The position numbers were made by a program, and so were the translations under genes. A DNA stretch of 64,000 bases, from NCBI RefSeq assembly GCF_041361345.1, contig NZ_JBGKAD010000001.1:1178001-1242000 (forward strand), given 5' to 3'. The notes beneath the pieces are model-generated. The model saw only the letters and a program-made list of their open reading frames with translations, had not been told where the DNA came from and ran no database searches. Below are positions 41,887 to 50,442 of this stretch, in pieces (the first letter of the stretch is position 1; every line of letters starts with the position of its first letter). The stretch is from Halobaculum sp. MBLA0147 (GTDB taxonomy: Archaea; Halobacteriota; Halobacteria; Halobacteriales; Haloferacaceae).

Positions 41887-42618
41887 TCAGAAGCCAGCGG
41901 CCGGGTCGTCCCCGCCCATCATCGAGAAGCCACTGGCCTTGTCGTAGACGGTGAGGCCGCCCTCGGCGATCTCCATCGGGAAGATGTCCGTGTCGATGTC
42001 CTGTTTCCGCATCTTCGCGACCCACGCGTAGCGGTTGACGCCGTCTTCCGTCGGCGTCTGTATGAGGTAGATGTTCCCGTCGGTCAGGAAGTTCTCCAGC
42101 CCGATCTCCGTCTCGGGGAACACCGCACCCTGTTCGTTGATCAACAGCGACGTGAGTCCGTTCCGTTTGAGGATGTCGGAGAACTTCAACAGGTACGTGC
42201 GCTCCTCGGCCTCGTCGTCGAAGAACAACTGGAACATCGTCAGCGAGTCCAACACGAGTCGGTCGTAGCTCGTGTCGGCGAAGTCCTCCAGTAGGGTGTC
42301 GAGCGTCGCGTTGAAGTCGCTCTCTCTGAGCATCTCCGTCTTGTCGTAGATCTTGATGTCGCCGGCCTCGACCATCTCGTCGAAGTCGTCGAAGCCGATA
42401 GAGGTCGCTGCCTCTCGGATCGCCTCGGCGTCCTCCTCGAAGGAGATGTAGATGCCGCGTTCGTCGTGTTCGCTCACCCCAGTGTGGAGGTACTGGATCC
42501 CGAAGAGACTCTTCCCGGTGCCGGGGTTCCCGCTGACGAGTACCGTCGAGTCTTTCACCAACCCACCGTTGAGAATCTCGTCCAGTCCCGTGACGCCTGT
42601 CTCGACCGTCTCGACCAT
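41887..42618 (-). CDS. KaiC/HTR-like RecA-family ATPase
   Basis: A 243-residue single KaiC domain. It starts VETGVTGLDEILNGGL, followed by Walker A SGNPGTGKS (about residues 28-36), ISFEEDAEAI with the catalytic-type Glu pair, and Walker B RLVLDSLTMFQLFF. These haloarchaeal proteins are often labelled HTR-like and are thought to act in signalling or regulation. A TATA-like CTATTTACC lies about 28 bp upstream. The next gene rightwards is a HalX regulator. Confidence 0.85.
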   Translation of the reverse strand: MVETVETGVTGLDEILNGGLVKDSTVLVSGNPGTGKSLFGIQYLHTGVSEHDERGIYISFEEDAEAIREAATSIGFDDFDEMVEAGDIKIYDKTEMLRESDFNATLDTLLEDFADTSYDRLVLDSLTMFQLFFDDEAEERTYLLKFSDILKRNGLTSLLINEQGAVFPETEIGLENFLTDGNIYLIQTPTEDGVNRYAWVAKMRKQDIDTDIFPMEIAEGGLTVYDKASGFSMMGGDDPAAGF

Positions 42619-42714
42619 GTACGTCCAGTTCGGCGGCCCACCGGTAAATAGTTGTGTCGTGGACCGTCCGATGGGTCACGGTGGACCGCCGTCCCGTCGG
42701 GGGGCGACCACGAC

Positions 42715-42798
42715 GACGGAGTGTCCCGGCGACGGATCGTACGACGGAGTGTCCCGGCGACGGATCGTACGATGGAGTGTCCCGGCGACGGATCGCCC
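42715..42798. repeat. Three 28-bp tandem units between divergent genes
   Basis: Units start at 42715, 42743 and 42771 with the core GGAGTGTCCCGGCGACGGAT, differing by one or a few bases. The array lies between the KaiC-like promoter (about 42645) and the HalX-regulator promoter (42858), both outside the array. It could act as a spacer or as binding sites. Confidence 0.85.
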
Positions 42799-42857
42799 GG
42801 TCCGACGGAGGACGGTGGTGTGCGGTCGTCGGGGAGACGGTCGGTGTGTGCGACAGC

Positions 42858-42863
42858 TTTAAT
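42858..42863 (+). promoter_or_regulatory. TATA box of the HalX regulator
   Basis: TTTAAT at this position predicts transcription starting near 42887, just upstream of the ATG of a 14-codon frame at 42889 and about 40 bases before the regulator's own GTG. Confidence 0.55.
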
Positions 42864-42888
42864 AGTCGAATCGGCGCAGTGAGAGTAT

Positions 42889-42933
42889 ATGAGAGCCGAC
42901 GGGACGCGACTGTCGGGGGCGGGTCCACCGTGA
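42889..42933 (+). CDS. Putative 14-residue leader peptide coupled to the HalX regulator
   Basis: An ATG at the predicted transcript 5' end opens a frame encoding MRADGTRLSGAGPP. Its TGA overlaps the GTG start of the regulator (GTGA), the same junction used by several operons here. A leaderless ATG is the standard haloarchaeal initiation signal, so ribosomes would first translate this peptide and reinitiate. The peptide has no codon bias signal I can judge. Confidence 0.4.
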   Translation: MRADGTRLSGAGPP

Positions 42934-43508
42934 CTCGGAGCGTACTCGTCGTCGAGGACGAGCCGCAGGTGGCGGAGCTGTACCGGAGCTACCTCGTGGA
43001 CGACTACGAGGTGGCCATCGCCGAGACGGGCGAGGAGGCGCTGTCGGTCGTCGGTCCCGAGACGGACGCGGTGCTGTTGGACCGGCGCCTGCCGGACAGG
43101 CCCGGCGCAGACGTGCTCGCGGAGATCCGCGACCGCGGACTCGACTGTCGCGTCGCGATGGTCACCGCAGTCGAACCCGACACGGACATCGTCGAGATGG
43201 GGTTCGACCTCTACCTGGTGAAGCCCGCGACCCGCGACGACATCCGCGACGTGGTCTCGCGGCTGGAGACGCGTGCCGAGTACGACGACACGCTCCAGGA
43301 GCTCGCCTCGCTCGTCACCAAGCGGTCGTTGCTGGAGACGGAACGGACCGCCGCCGAGTTGGACGGCAGCGCCGAGTACCACGAACTGCTCGACCGCATC
43401 CGGTCGCTCCAGTCGGAACTCGACGACCTCTCGACCGCGTTCTCGCCGGACGACTACCGTCTCCTCTTCCGCGAGATCGGCGAGGACGCCGAGCCCGACG
43501 GCGACTGA
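42930..43508 (+). CDS. Response regulator with HalX domain
   Basis: A 192-residue protein. The receiver domain (1-115) has the acidic pair Glu9-Asp10 in VVEDEP, phosphoacceptor Asp51 in VLLDRRLPDRPG, Thr79 and Lys98 in LVKPA. The C-terminal HalX domain (about 120-185) is a helical coiled coil with EYHELLDRIRSLQSELDDL and a DDYRLLF end. There is no DNA-binding domain. It receives phosphate from histidine kinases; the partner is unknown. The GTG at 42930 is directly before the first strand, with a GTGA overlap to a short upstream frame. Confidence 0.88.
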   Translation: MTRSVLVVEDEPQVAELYRSYLVDDYEVAIAETGEEALSVVGPETDAVLLDRRLPDRPGADVLAEIRDRGLDCRVAMVTAVEPDTDIVEMGFDLYLVKPATRDDIRDVVSRLETRAEYDDTLQELASLVTKRSLLETERTAAELDGSAEYHELLDRIRSLQSELDDLSTAFSPDDYRLLFREIGEDAEPDGD

Positions 43509-43542
43509 CGCCGGCCGGTGCCGGTACGGCCACACGTCGGAC

Positions 43543-45093
43543 TCACTCGGTCGACACAGAGTCGTCGCCGAGTTGGCGCCCGACGATCTCGTCGACGCGC
43601 GCGAGGAACGCGTCCCGGCTCTCGGCCGGGATCGTCGCCCCCGCGGCCACGTCGTGCCCGCCGCCTTCCCCGTCGACCGCCGCGGCGGCCTCGCTCATCA
43701 CGGTCGAGAGGTCCAGTCCACGGCGGACGAGTCGGTGTGTCCCACGGGCGGACACCTTCACCTCCGACTCCGTCTTCTCCGCGAACGCCAGGATCGGTCG
43801 CGAGCGCGAGATGCCGTCACCCCCCATCGCCATTCCGGCGACGATCCCGACGATCGTCTCTCTGATCCGTGTGCCGGCGTCGAACCACTGGACGTGATCC
43901 GCCGTCGTCACGCCCTCCGTCTGGACCAACTCGACACCCTCCGAGAGGTTCCGGCGGTGTTGCCGCAACAGCGTCCGCGCCCGTTCCAGCGCCGCGTCGC
44001 GGTCGCCGAGACACACCGCCAGTCCCACATCGGCGCGCTCGTAGCGCGCGGTGGCGTTCAACAGCGTCGAGAACTCGCTCACGTCACGTAACTCCGTCCC
44101 CGGCTCCTCGTCCGCGAGGACGTACGTCGTCCCGATCAACTGCTCGACCTGGTCGGAGGGGACACCGGACGCGACCGCGCGCCGCAACAGCGCGCTCGCC
44201 ACGGTCTGGCGCTCGTCGCCGTCCAGGTCCACCCACCGGCGCCACTCGTCGTCGACCTTCAGGTCGACCCCGGTCTCCTGGAGGAACTCGATCGCCCCGT
44301 GTTCGTCGTTCGAGATCCCGGGAATCCGCACGTCGCTCGCGTACTCGAACAGTTTCGGCAACGGACGCGTCTGGCGGCCGTACATCGCGATGTCCGTCTG
44401 TTCTTCGAGGACCCCGGCCGCGACGCCCTCGGCGACGATCCGCCGGTTCGCGCCGGTCAACCCCCCGTCGGAGTCTTGCATGTCTCCGACCGCCCCGACG
44501 ACGGCCAACCCCGCCAGGTCGCGGTTGTCCGTCGGCGGCGGGCCCGCGGTCGGTCCGCCGGCGAGGGCGGTCGTCCCGCCGTCCGCCCGCGGCGCGGTCG
44601 TCGCCGGGGAGCCGGCCGCGTCCTCCAACGCCCGGGCGAGCACGTACGCCGCGCCGGCACCGGACAGCTCCGAGGCGCCGTCGAGTCCCACGAGGAGTGG
44701 ATTGAGGTGGAACTCCGTCTCGGCGTCGGCGGGCTGGTGGTGGTCCGCGATCACCGGCGTGAACGCACCTGCCGCCTCGTGGGGGACGATGGCGTCCAAC
44801 TGGCCGCTGCCGAAGTCGGTGAACAGGACGGTGTCGTAGTCGGTCGCGGCCACCTGCGCGACCGCGGCCTCGTCCAGTTGGTCGAAGAACGTCGTCTCGA
44901 ACGGCAGCCCGGCGCGCCGCAGCGCGGTCGAGGCGACCGCGGCGCTCGTCAGCCCGTCGGCGTCGATGTGCGACGCGAGCAACACCTCGTCCGCGGCCGC
45001 CAGTCGCTCGGCACACGCCGCCGCACGGTCCGCGAGCTCGGGGACCGGCGGCGTCTCCGGCGACGGGTCGGGGTCGACTTCGCCCAGGGTCAT
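43543..45093 (-). CDS. RecJ-like DHH-family phosphoesterase
   Basis: A 516-residue protein of the RecJ/GAN group. DHH-domain motifs are LASHIDADGLTSAAV, TDFGSGQ, the name motif VIADHHQP, and VGAVGDMQD, all metal ligands. The DHHA1 domain near the C terminus has KVSARGTHRLVRRGLDL and GGGHDVAAGATIP. Archaeal relatives degrade single-stranded DNA or RNA, some bound to the replisome through GINS. A Thr/Pro/Gly-rich insertion around residues 155-185 is haloarchaeal. It converges on the HalX regulator. Confidence 0.9.
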   Translation of the reverse strand: MTLGEVDPDPSPETPPVPELADRAAACAERLAAADEVLLASHIDADGLTSAAVASTALRRAGLPFETTFFDQLDEAAVAQVAATDYDTVLFTDFGSGQLDAIVPHEAAGAFTPVIADHHQPADAETEFHLNPLLVGLDGASELSGAGAAYVLARALEDAAGSPATTAPRADGGTTALAGGPTAGPPPTDNRDLAGLAVVGAVGDMQDSDGGLTGANRRIVAEGVAAGVLEEQTDIAMYGRQTRPLPKLFEYASDVRIPGISNDEHGAIEFLQETGVDLKVDDEWRRWVDLDGDERQTVASALLRRAVASGVPSDQVEQLIGTTYVLADEEPGTELRDVSEFSTLLNATARYERADVGLAVCLGDRDAALERARTLLRQHRRNLSEGVELVQTEGVTTADHVQWFDAGTRIRETIVGIVAGMAMGGDGISRSRPILAFAEKTESEVKVSARGTHRLVRRGLDLSTVMSEAAAAVDGEGGGHDVAAGATIPAESRDAFLARVDEIVGRQLGDDSVSTE

Positions 45094-45179
45094 CTACCGG
45101 TACTGGGTCGGCTCCGTACTTAAACCGTGGTTCGACACGGGAGTGGGGGTCGAGTCGGTCGACCGACTCGACCGGCAGT

Positions 45180-46157
45180 TCACAGCCGTTCGGCCACGTC
45201 CTCGGCGAAGTAGGTGAGGATCAGGTCCGCGCCGGCCCGCTTGATCGAGAGGAGCGACTCGTGGGCGGTCGCCGCGAGGTCGAGCCACCCGCGGTCGGCG
45301 GCGGCGTGTAACATCGCGTACTCCCCGCTGACGTTGTACGCCGCGACCGGCCGGTCCGTCTCCTCGCGTGTCGCCGCCACCACGTCGAGGTACGGGAGCG
45401 CGGGTTTCACCATCAACACGTCCGCGCCCTCGGCGTCGTCGAGACGGACTTCGCGGCGCGCCTCGCGGGCGTTCGCGGGGTCCATCTGGTAGTGTCGCCG
45501 GTCACCGAACGCGGGTGCGCCGTCCGCCGCGTCCCGGAACGGGCCGTAGAACGCCGACTCGTACTTCGCGGCGTAGCTCGTGATCGCCACCGACTCGTGA
45601 CCCGCCTCGTCGAGTCCCTCGCGGATCGCCGCCACCATCCCGTCCGTCATCGACGATGGAGCGACCATGTCTGCGCCCGCCTCGGCGTGCGAGACGGCGG
45701 TCCGACGCAGCAGGTCGAGCGTCTCGTCGTTGTCGACGGTGAGCGTGGGGTCGGAGGCGGCGTCCGGTTCCAACACGCCACAGTGGCCGTGGTCCGTGTA
45801 CTCGCAGAGACACACGTCGGTGATCACGTACGCGTCCGTCTCGGCGGCGATTCGTCGCGTCGCGCGCTGGACCACCCCGTCCTCGGCGTAGGCGCGCGAC
45901 CCGCGCTCGTCTTTCGACTCGGGGACGCCGAAGAGGATCACCGCCTCGACACCCGTCTCGCGAATCTCCTCGACGCGTGCCACCGCCTCCGCGACCGGCA
46001 CGCGCTCGTGGCCCGGCATCGACTCGATGGGGACGCGCTCGTCCGTCGTCGCGTCGACGAACACGGGCGCGATGAGGTCCGTCGGCGAGAGTGTCGTCTC
46101 CGAGACGAGCGGGCGGAGCCCGTCCGTCCGGAGGCGACGCGGTCGGTCTCGTCGCAT
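45180..46157 (-). CDS. hemB: Delta-aminolevulinic acid dehydratase (porphobilinogen synthase)
   Basis: A 325-residue enzyme joining two ALA molecules to porphobilinogen for haem and cobalamin. The zinc cluster is present in [14 protein letters not shown], the two Schiff-base lysines are in [16 protein letters not shown] and [11 protein letters not shown], and NVSGEYAML closes the site. Its start at 46157 is preferred over one 9 codons upstream. The divergent gap to the DCC gene carries a 30-bp duplication that includes its promoter-like GGGGTTTTG. Confidence 0.96.
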   Translation of the reverse strand: MRRDRPRRLRTDGLRPLVSETTLSPTDLIAPVFVDATTDERVPIESMPGHERVPVAEAVARVEEIRETGVEAVILFGVPESKDERGSRAYAEDGVVQRATRRIAAETDAYVITDVCLCEYTDHGHCGVLEPDAASDPTLTVDNDETLDLLRRTAVSHAEAGADMVAPSSMTDGMVAAIREGLDEAGHESVAITSYAAKYESAFYGPFRDAADGAPAFGDRRHYQMDPANAREARREVRLDDAEGADVLMVKPALPYLDVVAATREETDRPVAAYNVSGEYAMLHAAADRGWLDLAATAHESLLSIKRAGADLILTYFAEDVAERL

Positions 46158-46181
46158 ACCGGCGCTTCGGGCCGTACCGAG

Positions 46182-46241
46182 CAAAACCCCGTCGGTCGCG
46201 GCGGATCACAACAAAACCCCGTCGGTCGCGGCGGATCACGA
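46182..46241. repeat. Two 30-bp tandem units upstream of hemB
   Basis: CAAAACCCCGTCGGTCGCGG and the following eight bases occur twice, at 46182 and 46212. Read towards hemB each contains GGGGTTTTG, the only TATA-like stretch in the gap, so the hemB core promoter may be present twice. Confidence 0.8.
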
Positions 46242-46316
46242 CCCGTGACGGTGCGGAGCGACGGGGTCGTCTCCGACGGCGAGTCGTTGAAGCCGACCGC
46301 GCGCTTACGAGTGGTC

Positions 46317-46838
46317 GTGACAGACGACACAGACTCCGTGGGCGGCGGGTCGGGAGCCGAGCGCGGCACGTCGGACGAGGCAGGGGCGGCCGCGGTCGAC
46401 GCCGAGTCGGTGTTGGCGGCCGTCGACGGCCCGATCCTGCTGTTCGACGGCGTCTGCAACCTGTGTAACGGGACCGTGCGGTTCGTCGTCGACCACGACA
46501 GTACCGGACGGGTGTCGTTCGCGCCGTTGCAGTCACCCGTCGGACGCGCACTGTTGGACCACGTCGGGTTGCCGACGGACACGCTCGACTCCGTCGTGTT
46601 GCTGGAGGGCGAGCGGTACTGGCGGAAGTCCGACGCAGCCCTGCGGGTGGCGCGGTACCTCGACGCGCCGCTCCCGGCCGCGAGCGTGCTCGAGGCGGTG
46701 CCGGAACCGATCCGGAACGCCGCCTACGACATGGTCGCGGACCACCGCTACCGCGTGTTCGGGCGGAAGGACCGGTGTCCGGTACCGGACCCGGAGACAC
46801 GCGAGCGGTTCCTCGACGGGTCGTTCCCCGCAGAGTGA
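46317..46838 (+). CDS. DCC-family thiol-disulfide oxidoreductase
   Basis: A 173-residue protein. After an acidic N-terminal tail of about 35 residues the DCC signature LLFDGVCNLCNGTVRFVVD appears (Cys47 and Cys50), followed by FAPLQSPVGRALL and RKSDAALRVARYLD. It has a thioredoxin-like fold; a redox role is inferred from the family. Several GTG codons precede the tail; 46317 gives the shortest sensible protein. Its last 15 bases and flank are imperfectly repeated after the stop (period about 27 bp, 46823-46873). Confidence 0.88.
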   Translation: MTDDTDSVGGGSGAERGTSDEAGAAAVDAESVLAAVDGPILLFDGVCNLCNGTVRFVVDHDSTGRVSFAPLQSPVGRALLDHVGLPTDTLDSVVLLEGERYWRKSDAALRVARYLDAPLPAASVLEAVPEPIRNAAYDMVADHRYRVFGRKDRCPVPDPETRERFLDGSFPAE

Positions 46839-46978
46839 GTATTGTGCTCGTTCCTCGCAGAGCGAGTGGTGTGACGGACAGACGGTGAGCGGCGTGCGCG
46901 GGGAGACGGCGAGTCGGATCCGCGACGCTTCCGCTGGCCGACGCTCGTCGCCACCCGACTGCGTCCGCTCACACGCCG

Positions 46979-47860
46979 TTACCGGTCGAGAATCCGCGCG
47001 CCGTCACCGACGCCGCTGCGGAACGCCCGCGCGTCGACGCCGGCCGCGTCGAACCCGTCGACGAGCGCCGACGCCACCGCGCGTTGCCGGTCCGACGTGG
47101 TGACGGCCACCACCGACGGTCCGGCACCGCTCACCGTCACGCCGGTCGCGCCCGCCGACAGCGCCTCGCGGCGGGCGCGCTCGTACCCCTCGACGAGCGC
47201 CGCGCGCGCCGGTGTGACGACCGGATCGTCGAGCCCGCGACCGACGAGGTGGGGATCGGAGCGACACATCCCCACCGCGAGCGTCGCCGCGTTACGGACC
47301 GTCTCGACGTGGTCGGCGAGCGACAGCGACTCCGGCACCGCCTCGCGGGCGTCGCGCGTCGAGATCGGATCCTCGGGGAGTCCGACGACCAACCGGAGCG
47401 ACGCGTCCACGACCGTGGTGCCGTCGGGGCGCGTGATCGTGAACCCGCCGAGCAGCGCCGGGGCGACGTTGTCGGCGTGTGCGGCCCCGGAGACGACCGC
47501 CTCTCCCTCGGCGGCGACGGCGACGAGCTCCCGTCGCGTGTACCCGCGATCGTACAGTTCGTTCAACGCGACCGCGGCGGCCGCCGCGGAGGCCGCCGAC
47601 GACCCCATCCCGGAGGACGGACGGACCCCCTTGTCGATCTCGATCCGTGCGGGAGCGTCCAGCGCCGCCGCCACCGCGCCGACGGTGTTGTCCGCGGGCG
47701 TCTCCGGGATGTACCGCGCGCCGGTCCCCGTGACGGAGATCGTCGTCTCCGCCGCCCGCTCGACGTGGACCACGTCTGCCGGCGTCTCCAAGGCGACGCC
47801 GAAGGTGTCGAACCCACTCCCGAGGTTCGCGCTCGTCGCCGGGGCCCGGACTGTGACCAT
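46979..47860 (-). CDS. thrB: Homoserine kinase
   Basis: A 293-residue GHMP kinase phosphorylating homoserine for threonine synthesis. Motif 1 is VRAPATSANLGSGFDTFG at residues 4-21, the ATP loop PSSGMGSSAASAAAA is near residue 82, and the C-terminal GVTVSGAGPSVVAV is GHMP motif 3. Length and start are typical. It is single; asd, earlier in the pathway, is at 8.4 kb. Confidence 0.95.
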   Translation of the reverse strand: MVTVRAPATSANLGSGFDTFGVALETPADVVHVERAAETTISVTGTGARYIPETPADNTVGAVAAALDAPARIEIDKGVRPSSGMGSSAASAAAAAVALNELYDRGYTRRELVAVAAEGEAVVSGAAHADNVAPALLGGFTITRPDGTTVVDASLRLVVGLPEDPISTRDAREAVPESLSLADHVETVRNAATLAVGMCRSDPHLVGRGLDDPVVTPARAALVEGYERARREALSAGATGVTVSGAGPSVVAVTTSDRQRAVASALVDGFDAAGVDARAFRSGVGDGARILDR

Positions 47861-47921
47861 GTCACCGAGTACCGCCCTCCCGGGGTAAAAGCGTGTCCGA
47901 CCGCGCGGAGCGTCGCGTGTG

Positions 47922-48031
47922 TCGGGAGAAGACGAGTGCTGTCGAGAGCGTGGTGATCTCGGGAGAAGACGAGTGCTGTCGAGAGCGTGGTGATCTCGGG
48001 TGGACGAGTGTAGTCGAGAGCGTGGTGGACC
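47922..48031. repeat. 37-bp tandem repeat upstream of thrB
   Basis: Two identical units start at 47922 and 47959 (core GACGAGTGCTGTCGAGAGCG), followed by a diverged third copy at 47996. The array occupies the middle of the 277-bp gap between the thrB start and the stop of a small membrane gene. No gene is seen in the gap. Confidence 0.85.
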
Positions 48032-48137
48032 GTCGAAGAGGGAGTCCGAGTGCGAGAGCGACGAGTTCTGGCAGACGGGTGAGGTCGTCCCGCCGGTGTG
48101 TCTCGGTCGTACCGACTCGAACGTGTGGTGTGGGTCG

Positions 48138-48389
48138 TCAGCGGCTGGCGGTGACGTACAACAACGGGGAGACGACCAACAGCGCGAGCCCGAGGAAGAG
48201 GTAGTGGATCGGGACGAGACTCTGTGGCGTGAGCACGAACACGACGCCGAAGGTGAGCGCGAGCAGTGACAGCACCTTCCGAGACTTCAACGGGAGCACG
48301 GCCGCGACCGACAGCACGAACCCGAGCAGGAGTGCCTGCCCGACGTTGTAGTCGAGCAGGAAACTGTCGATGACCTGTAACGGGAGCAT
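48138..48389 (-). CDS. Small three-span membrane protein
   Basis: An 83-residue protein with membrane segments at about residues 15-32 (VGQALLLGFVLSVAAVLPL), 36-52 (VLSLLALTFGVVFVL) and 60-79 (YLFLGLALLVVSPLLYV). The ATG is at 48389. It follows the phosphodiesterase operon in the same direction with a 145-bp gap. It looks like a conserved haloarchaeal type, but I cannot name it. Confidence 0.65.
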   Translation of the reverse strand: MLPLQVIDSFLLDYNVGQALLLGFVLSVAAVLPLKSRKVLSLLALTFGVVFVLTPQSLVPIHYLFLGLALLVVSPLLYVTASR

Positions 48390-48534
48390 TCTCGTCTCGA
48401 ACGTCGCTCCCCGGGTCTCATCAACGTTCCGTTCCGATCCCGGCACGCGGGACACGCCACGGGGACGAGACCGACTCACCACACGTGCCAGAGTCGACCA
48501 GTCCGTGAACGGGCCACGGTCGACCAGTCCGCGA

Positions 48535-50061
48535 TCACGCCGTCGCGGCGAACTCCGACAGGGAACACGCGAGAAACGGCACGTCCATCTCGTCCGGGTG
48601 TTGCCCGCCGTGTTGCCCGACGAACGCCAGTTTCCGCCCCTCGTCGCCGAACCAGACGCCGACCTCGCGCGGGACGACCACCAGGTCGCCGACGCGCTCG
48701 CGGAGCTTCGGTGATACCTCGCCCGGCCCGAACAACCCCTCGTCGACGGCGGTCTCCCCGTCGTAGATCCGCGCCGCGAACGGGGCGTCGTCGAGTGCCG
48801 CTCGCACCGTCTCACGGGTGCCGTCCGCGAGGTGGAGGTGGAGGTTCCGCGGTCCACCGGTCGGCAACACCGGGCGTCCGTCGTCGTGTGTCGCGAGGTT
48901 GTCCCAGACCTCGGGGTACGAGGACAGGTCGACGCTCGCGGTCGGGTCACTGTCGAGGTGGCCGTGGTCTGCCGTCAGGAGGAGCAGGGTGTCGTCGGCC
49001 GCCCCGCCGGGTCCGGCGAGGTCGGCGGCGAGCACGTCCAGTTCCCGCTCGACGGCGCCGGCTACAGCCGCCAGTTCCGCGCGGTACGGCGCCGCGGTCG
49101 TCCCCTCGGCGTGGGCCGCGCCGTCGACGTTCGGCCAGTAGGCGTACACGTACCCCCGCTCGTCGGCGTCCGCGAGCGACGCGACCCGCCGTCGCGTCTC
49201 CACGGCGAACCCCGCGACGGAGTCGACACCGTGGCTCTCGGCACCCCGCGTCGCGAGACTCCCGTACCCGCCGCCGACGATCCGAGACGGTTGGACGGTG
49301 TGACAGATCACGCCTCGCTCTGCCAGTCGCTGGTACACGGTGTCGCCGTCGAACAGCGTCCGTCCCTCGACGGCGCCGTCCGTCGCCTCGCCGAGGTCGC
49401 GTGCCTCGCGGTCCAACGCCGCGGGCGAGACCGTCCACGGGTCTGCACCTGCCGCCGCCGCGTCCCGTCGCGCGTCGTCGGCGGGCCGCGTCACGAACGG
49501 GAGCGTCTGGCAGGTGCGGCCGACACTCGGGAGGTGGAGGTTCCACCCGAGCAGGCCGTGTTCCGACGGCGTCCGCCCGGTGTGGACGGTGGTGATCGCC
49601 GCGGCCGTCTCCGAGGGGTAGACGGAGGTGAGCCCCGTCGTCTCCCCGGCACGAGCGAGACGGTCGAACAACGACACGGACTCGCGGGCGTCGTGGAAGC
49701 GGTCGCGTCCGAGTCCGTCGATCAGTAGCAACACCACGCGGTCGAAGGAGCCGTCGGGGAGTGTCTCGGGCGGGAGCGAGCGGCCCACGTCGACGCCGAG
49801 CGCGTCGCCGACCGTCCCGGGGACCCGGGCGAAACAGCGGCCACCCCACGCCGGCGTGACGTAGCCGTCCCGTCGCTCCCCGGGTCGTGTGGCGGTCGTG
49901 TCGGCGGCACTCGACGGCGTCCCCTCCTCGCCGTCCTCGATCTCGTCGGTCACGTCGGACACCTCGCCGGTCCCGCCCGTAGCCGTTGTGGTTCGTGCGC
50001 GACCGAGAGCGAGCGCTCCGTCTCGAGTCACCCGCCTCCGCGGACGCCGATCGTCGGTCAC
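48535..50061 (-). CDS. Type I phosphodiesterase / nucleotide pyrophosphatase (alkaline-phosphatase superfamily)
   Basis: A 508-residue protein. After a disordered acidic tail (1-65) come the metal-binding VVLLLIDGLGRDRF and the catalytic Ser/Thr segment SVYPSETAAAITTVHTGRTPSEHGLLGWN. Further ligands are in YWPNVDGAAHAEG, LLTADHGHLDSD and VGQHGGQHPDEMDVP. Such enzymes hydrolyse nucleotide pyrophosphates, phosphodiesters or phosphonates. There is no signal peptide. The GTG start overlaps the stop of the preceding membrane gene (GTGA), so the two are coupled. Confidence 0.85.
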   Translation of the reverse strand: MTDDRRPRRRVTRDGALALGRARTTTATGGTGEVSDVTDEIEDGEEGTPSSAADTTATRPGERRDGYVTPAWGGRCFARVPGTVGDALGVDVGRSLPPETLPDGSFDRVVLLLIDGLGRDRFHDARESVSLFDRLARAGETTGLTSVYPSETAAAITTVHTGRTPSEHGLLGWNLHLPSVGRTCQTLPFVTRPADDARRDAAAAGADPWTVSPAALDREARDLGEATDGAVEGRTLFDGDTVYQRLAERGVICHTVQPSRIVGGGYGSLATRGAESHGVDSVAGFAVETRRRVASLADADERGYVYAYWPNVDGAAHAEGTTAAPYRAELAAVAGAVERELDVLAADLAGPGGAADDTLLLLTADHGHLDSDPTASVDLSSYPEVWDNLATHDDGRPVLPTGGPRNLHLHLADGTRETVRAALDDAPFAARIYDGETAVDEGLFGPGEVSPKLRERVGDLVVVPREVGVWFGDEGRKLAFVGQHGGQHPDEMDVPFLACSLSEFAATA

Positions 50062-50333
50062 TCCTCGTCGTCGCCGTACGTCACGTCCTCGTCGGAGGGA
50101 CCGGAGATGTCGAGTGGACGGAGCCAGCCGTACCAGACGATCAAGATGGTGCCGCCGTACCCGAGCAGGAAGACGAGGCGGCCCACTTGGTTGTAGCCGA
50201 GTAGCCCGAGCTGTCGGCGGACGATTCCGGTGCCGGCGACACCGACGAGCAGGACCACCGCCAACAGGAGTCCGCTTCTGGTCAGCCAGGTGTTCCCGCC
50301 ACCGTCGTCGGCCGCCGCCCCCGCGTCGGTCAT
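50058..50333 (-). CDS. Two-span membrane protein coupled to the phosphodiesterase
   Basis: A 91-residue protein with two membrane segments, about residues 18-38 (SGLLLAVVLLVGVAGTGIV) and 48-66 (GRLVFLLGYGGTILIVWYG), and an acidic end (GPSDEDVTYGDDEE). The ATG at 50333 is preferred to a longer Arg-rich start. Its stop overlaps the phosphodiesterase start. It could anchor or accompany that enzyme at the membrane; this is inferred from the overlap only. Confidence 0.7.
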   Translation of the reverse strand: MTDAGAAADDGGGNTWLTRSGLLLAVVLLVGVAGTGIVRRQLGLLGYNQVGRLVFLLGYGGTILIVWYGWLRPLDISGPSDEDVTYGDDEE

Positions 50334-50442
50334 AGCCGGCGTTGGACGCGTACGACTGTCAACCTCTCGGTCCCACACGGCACGACACTGGTCGTCCCAC
50401 GCGACGCCCGCGACTCGCCACGGCCACCCGTTCTCGAGCGTG

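Noticed and set aside
42715-42798. CRISPR or iteron-type origin
   Set aside because: Three head-to-tail 28-bp units without spacers and no Orc1/Cdc6 gene or AT-rich unwinding region in the window.
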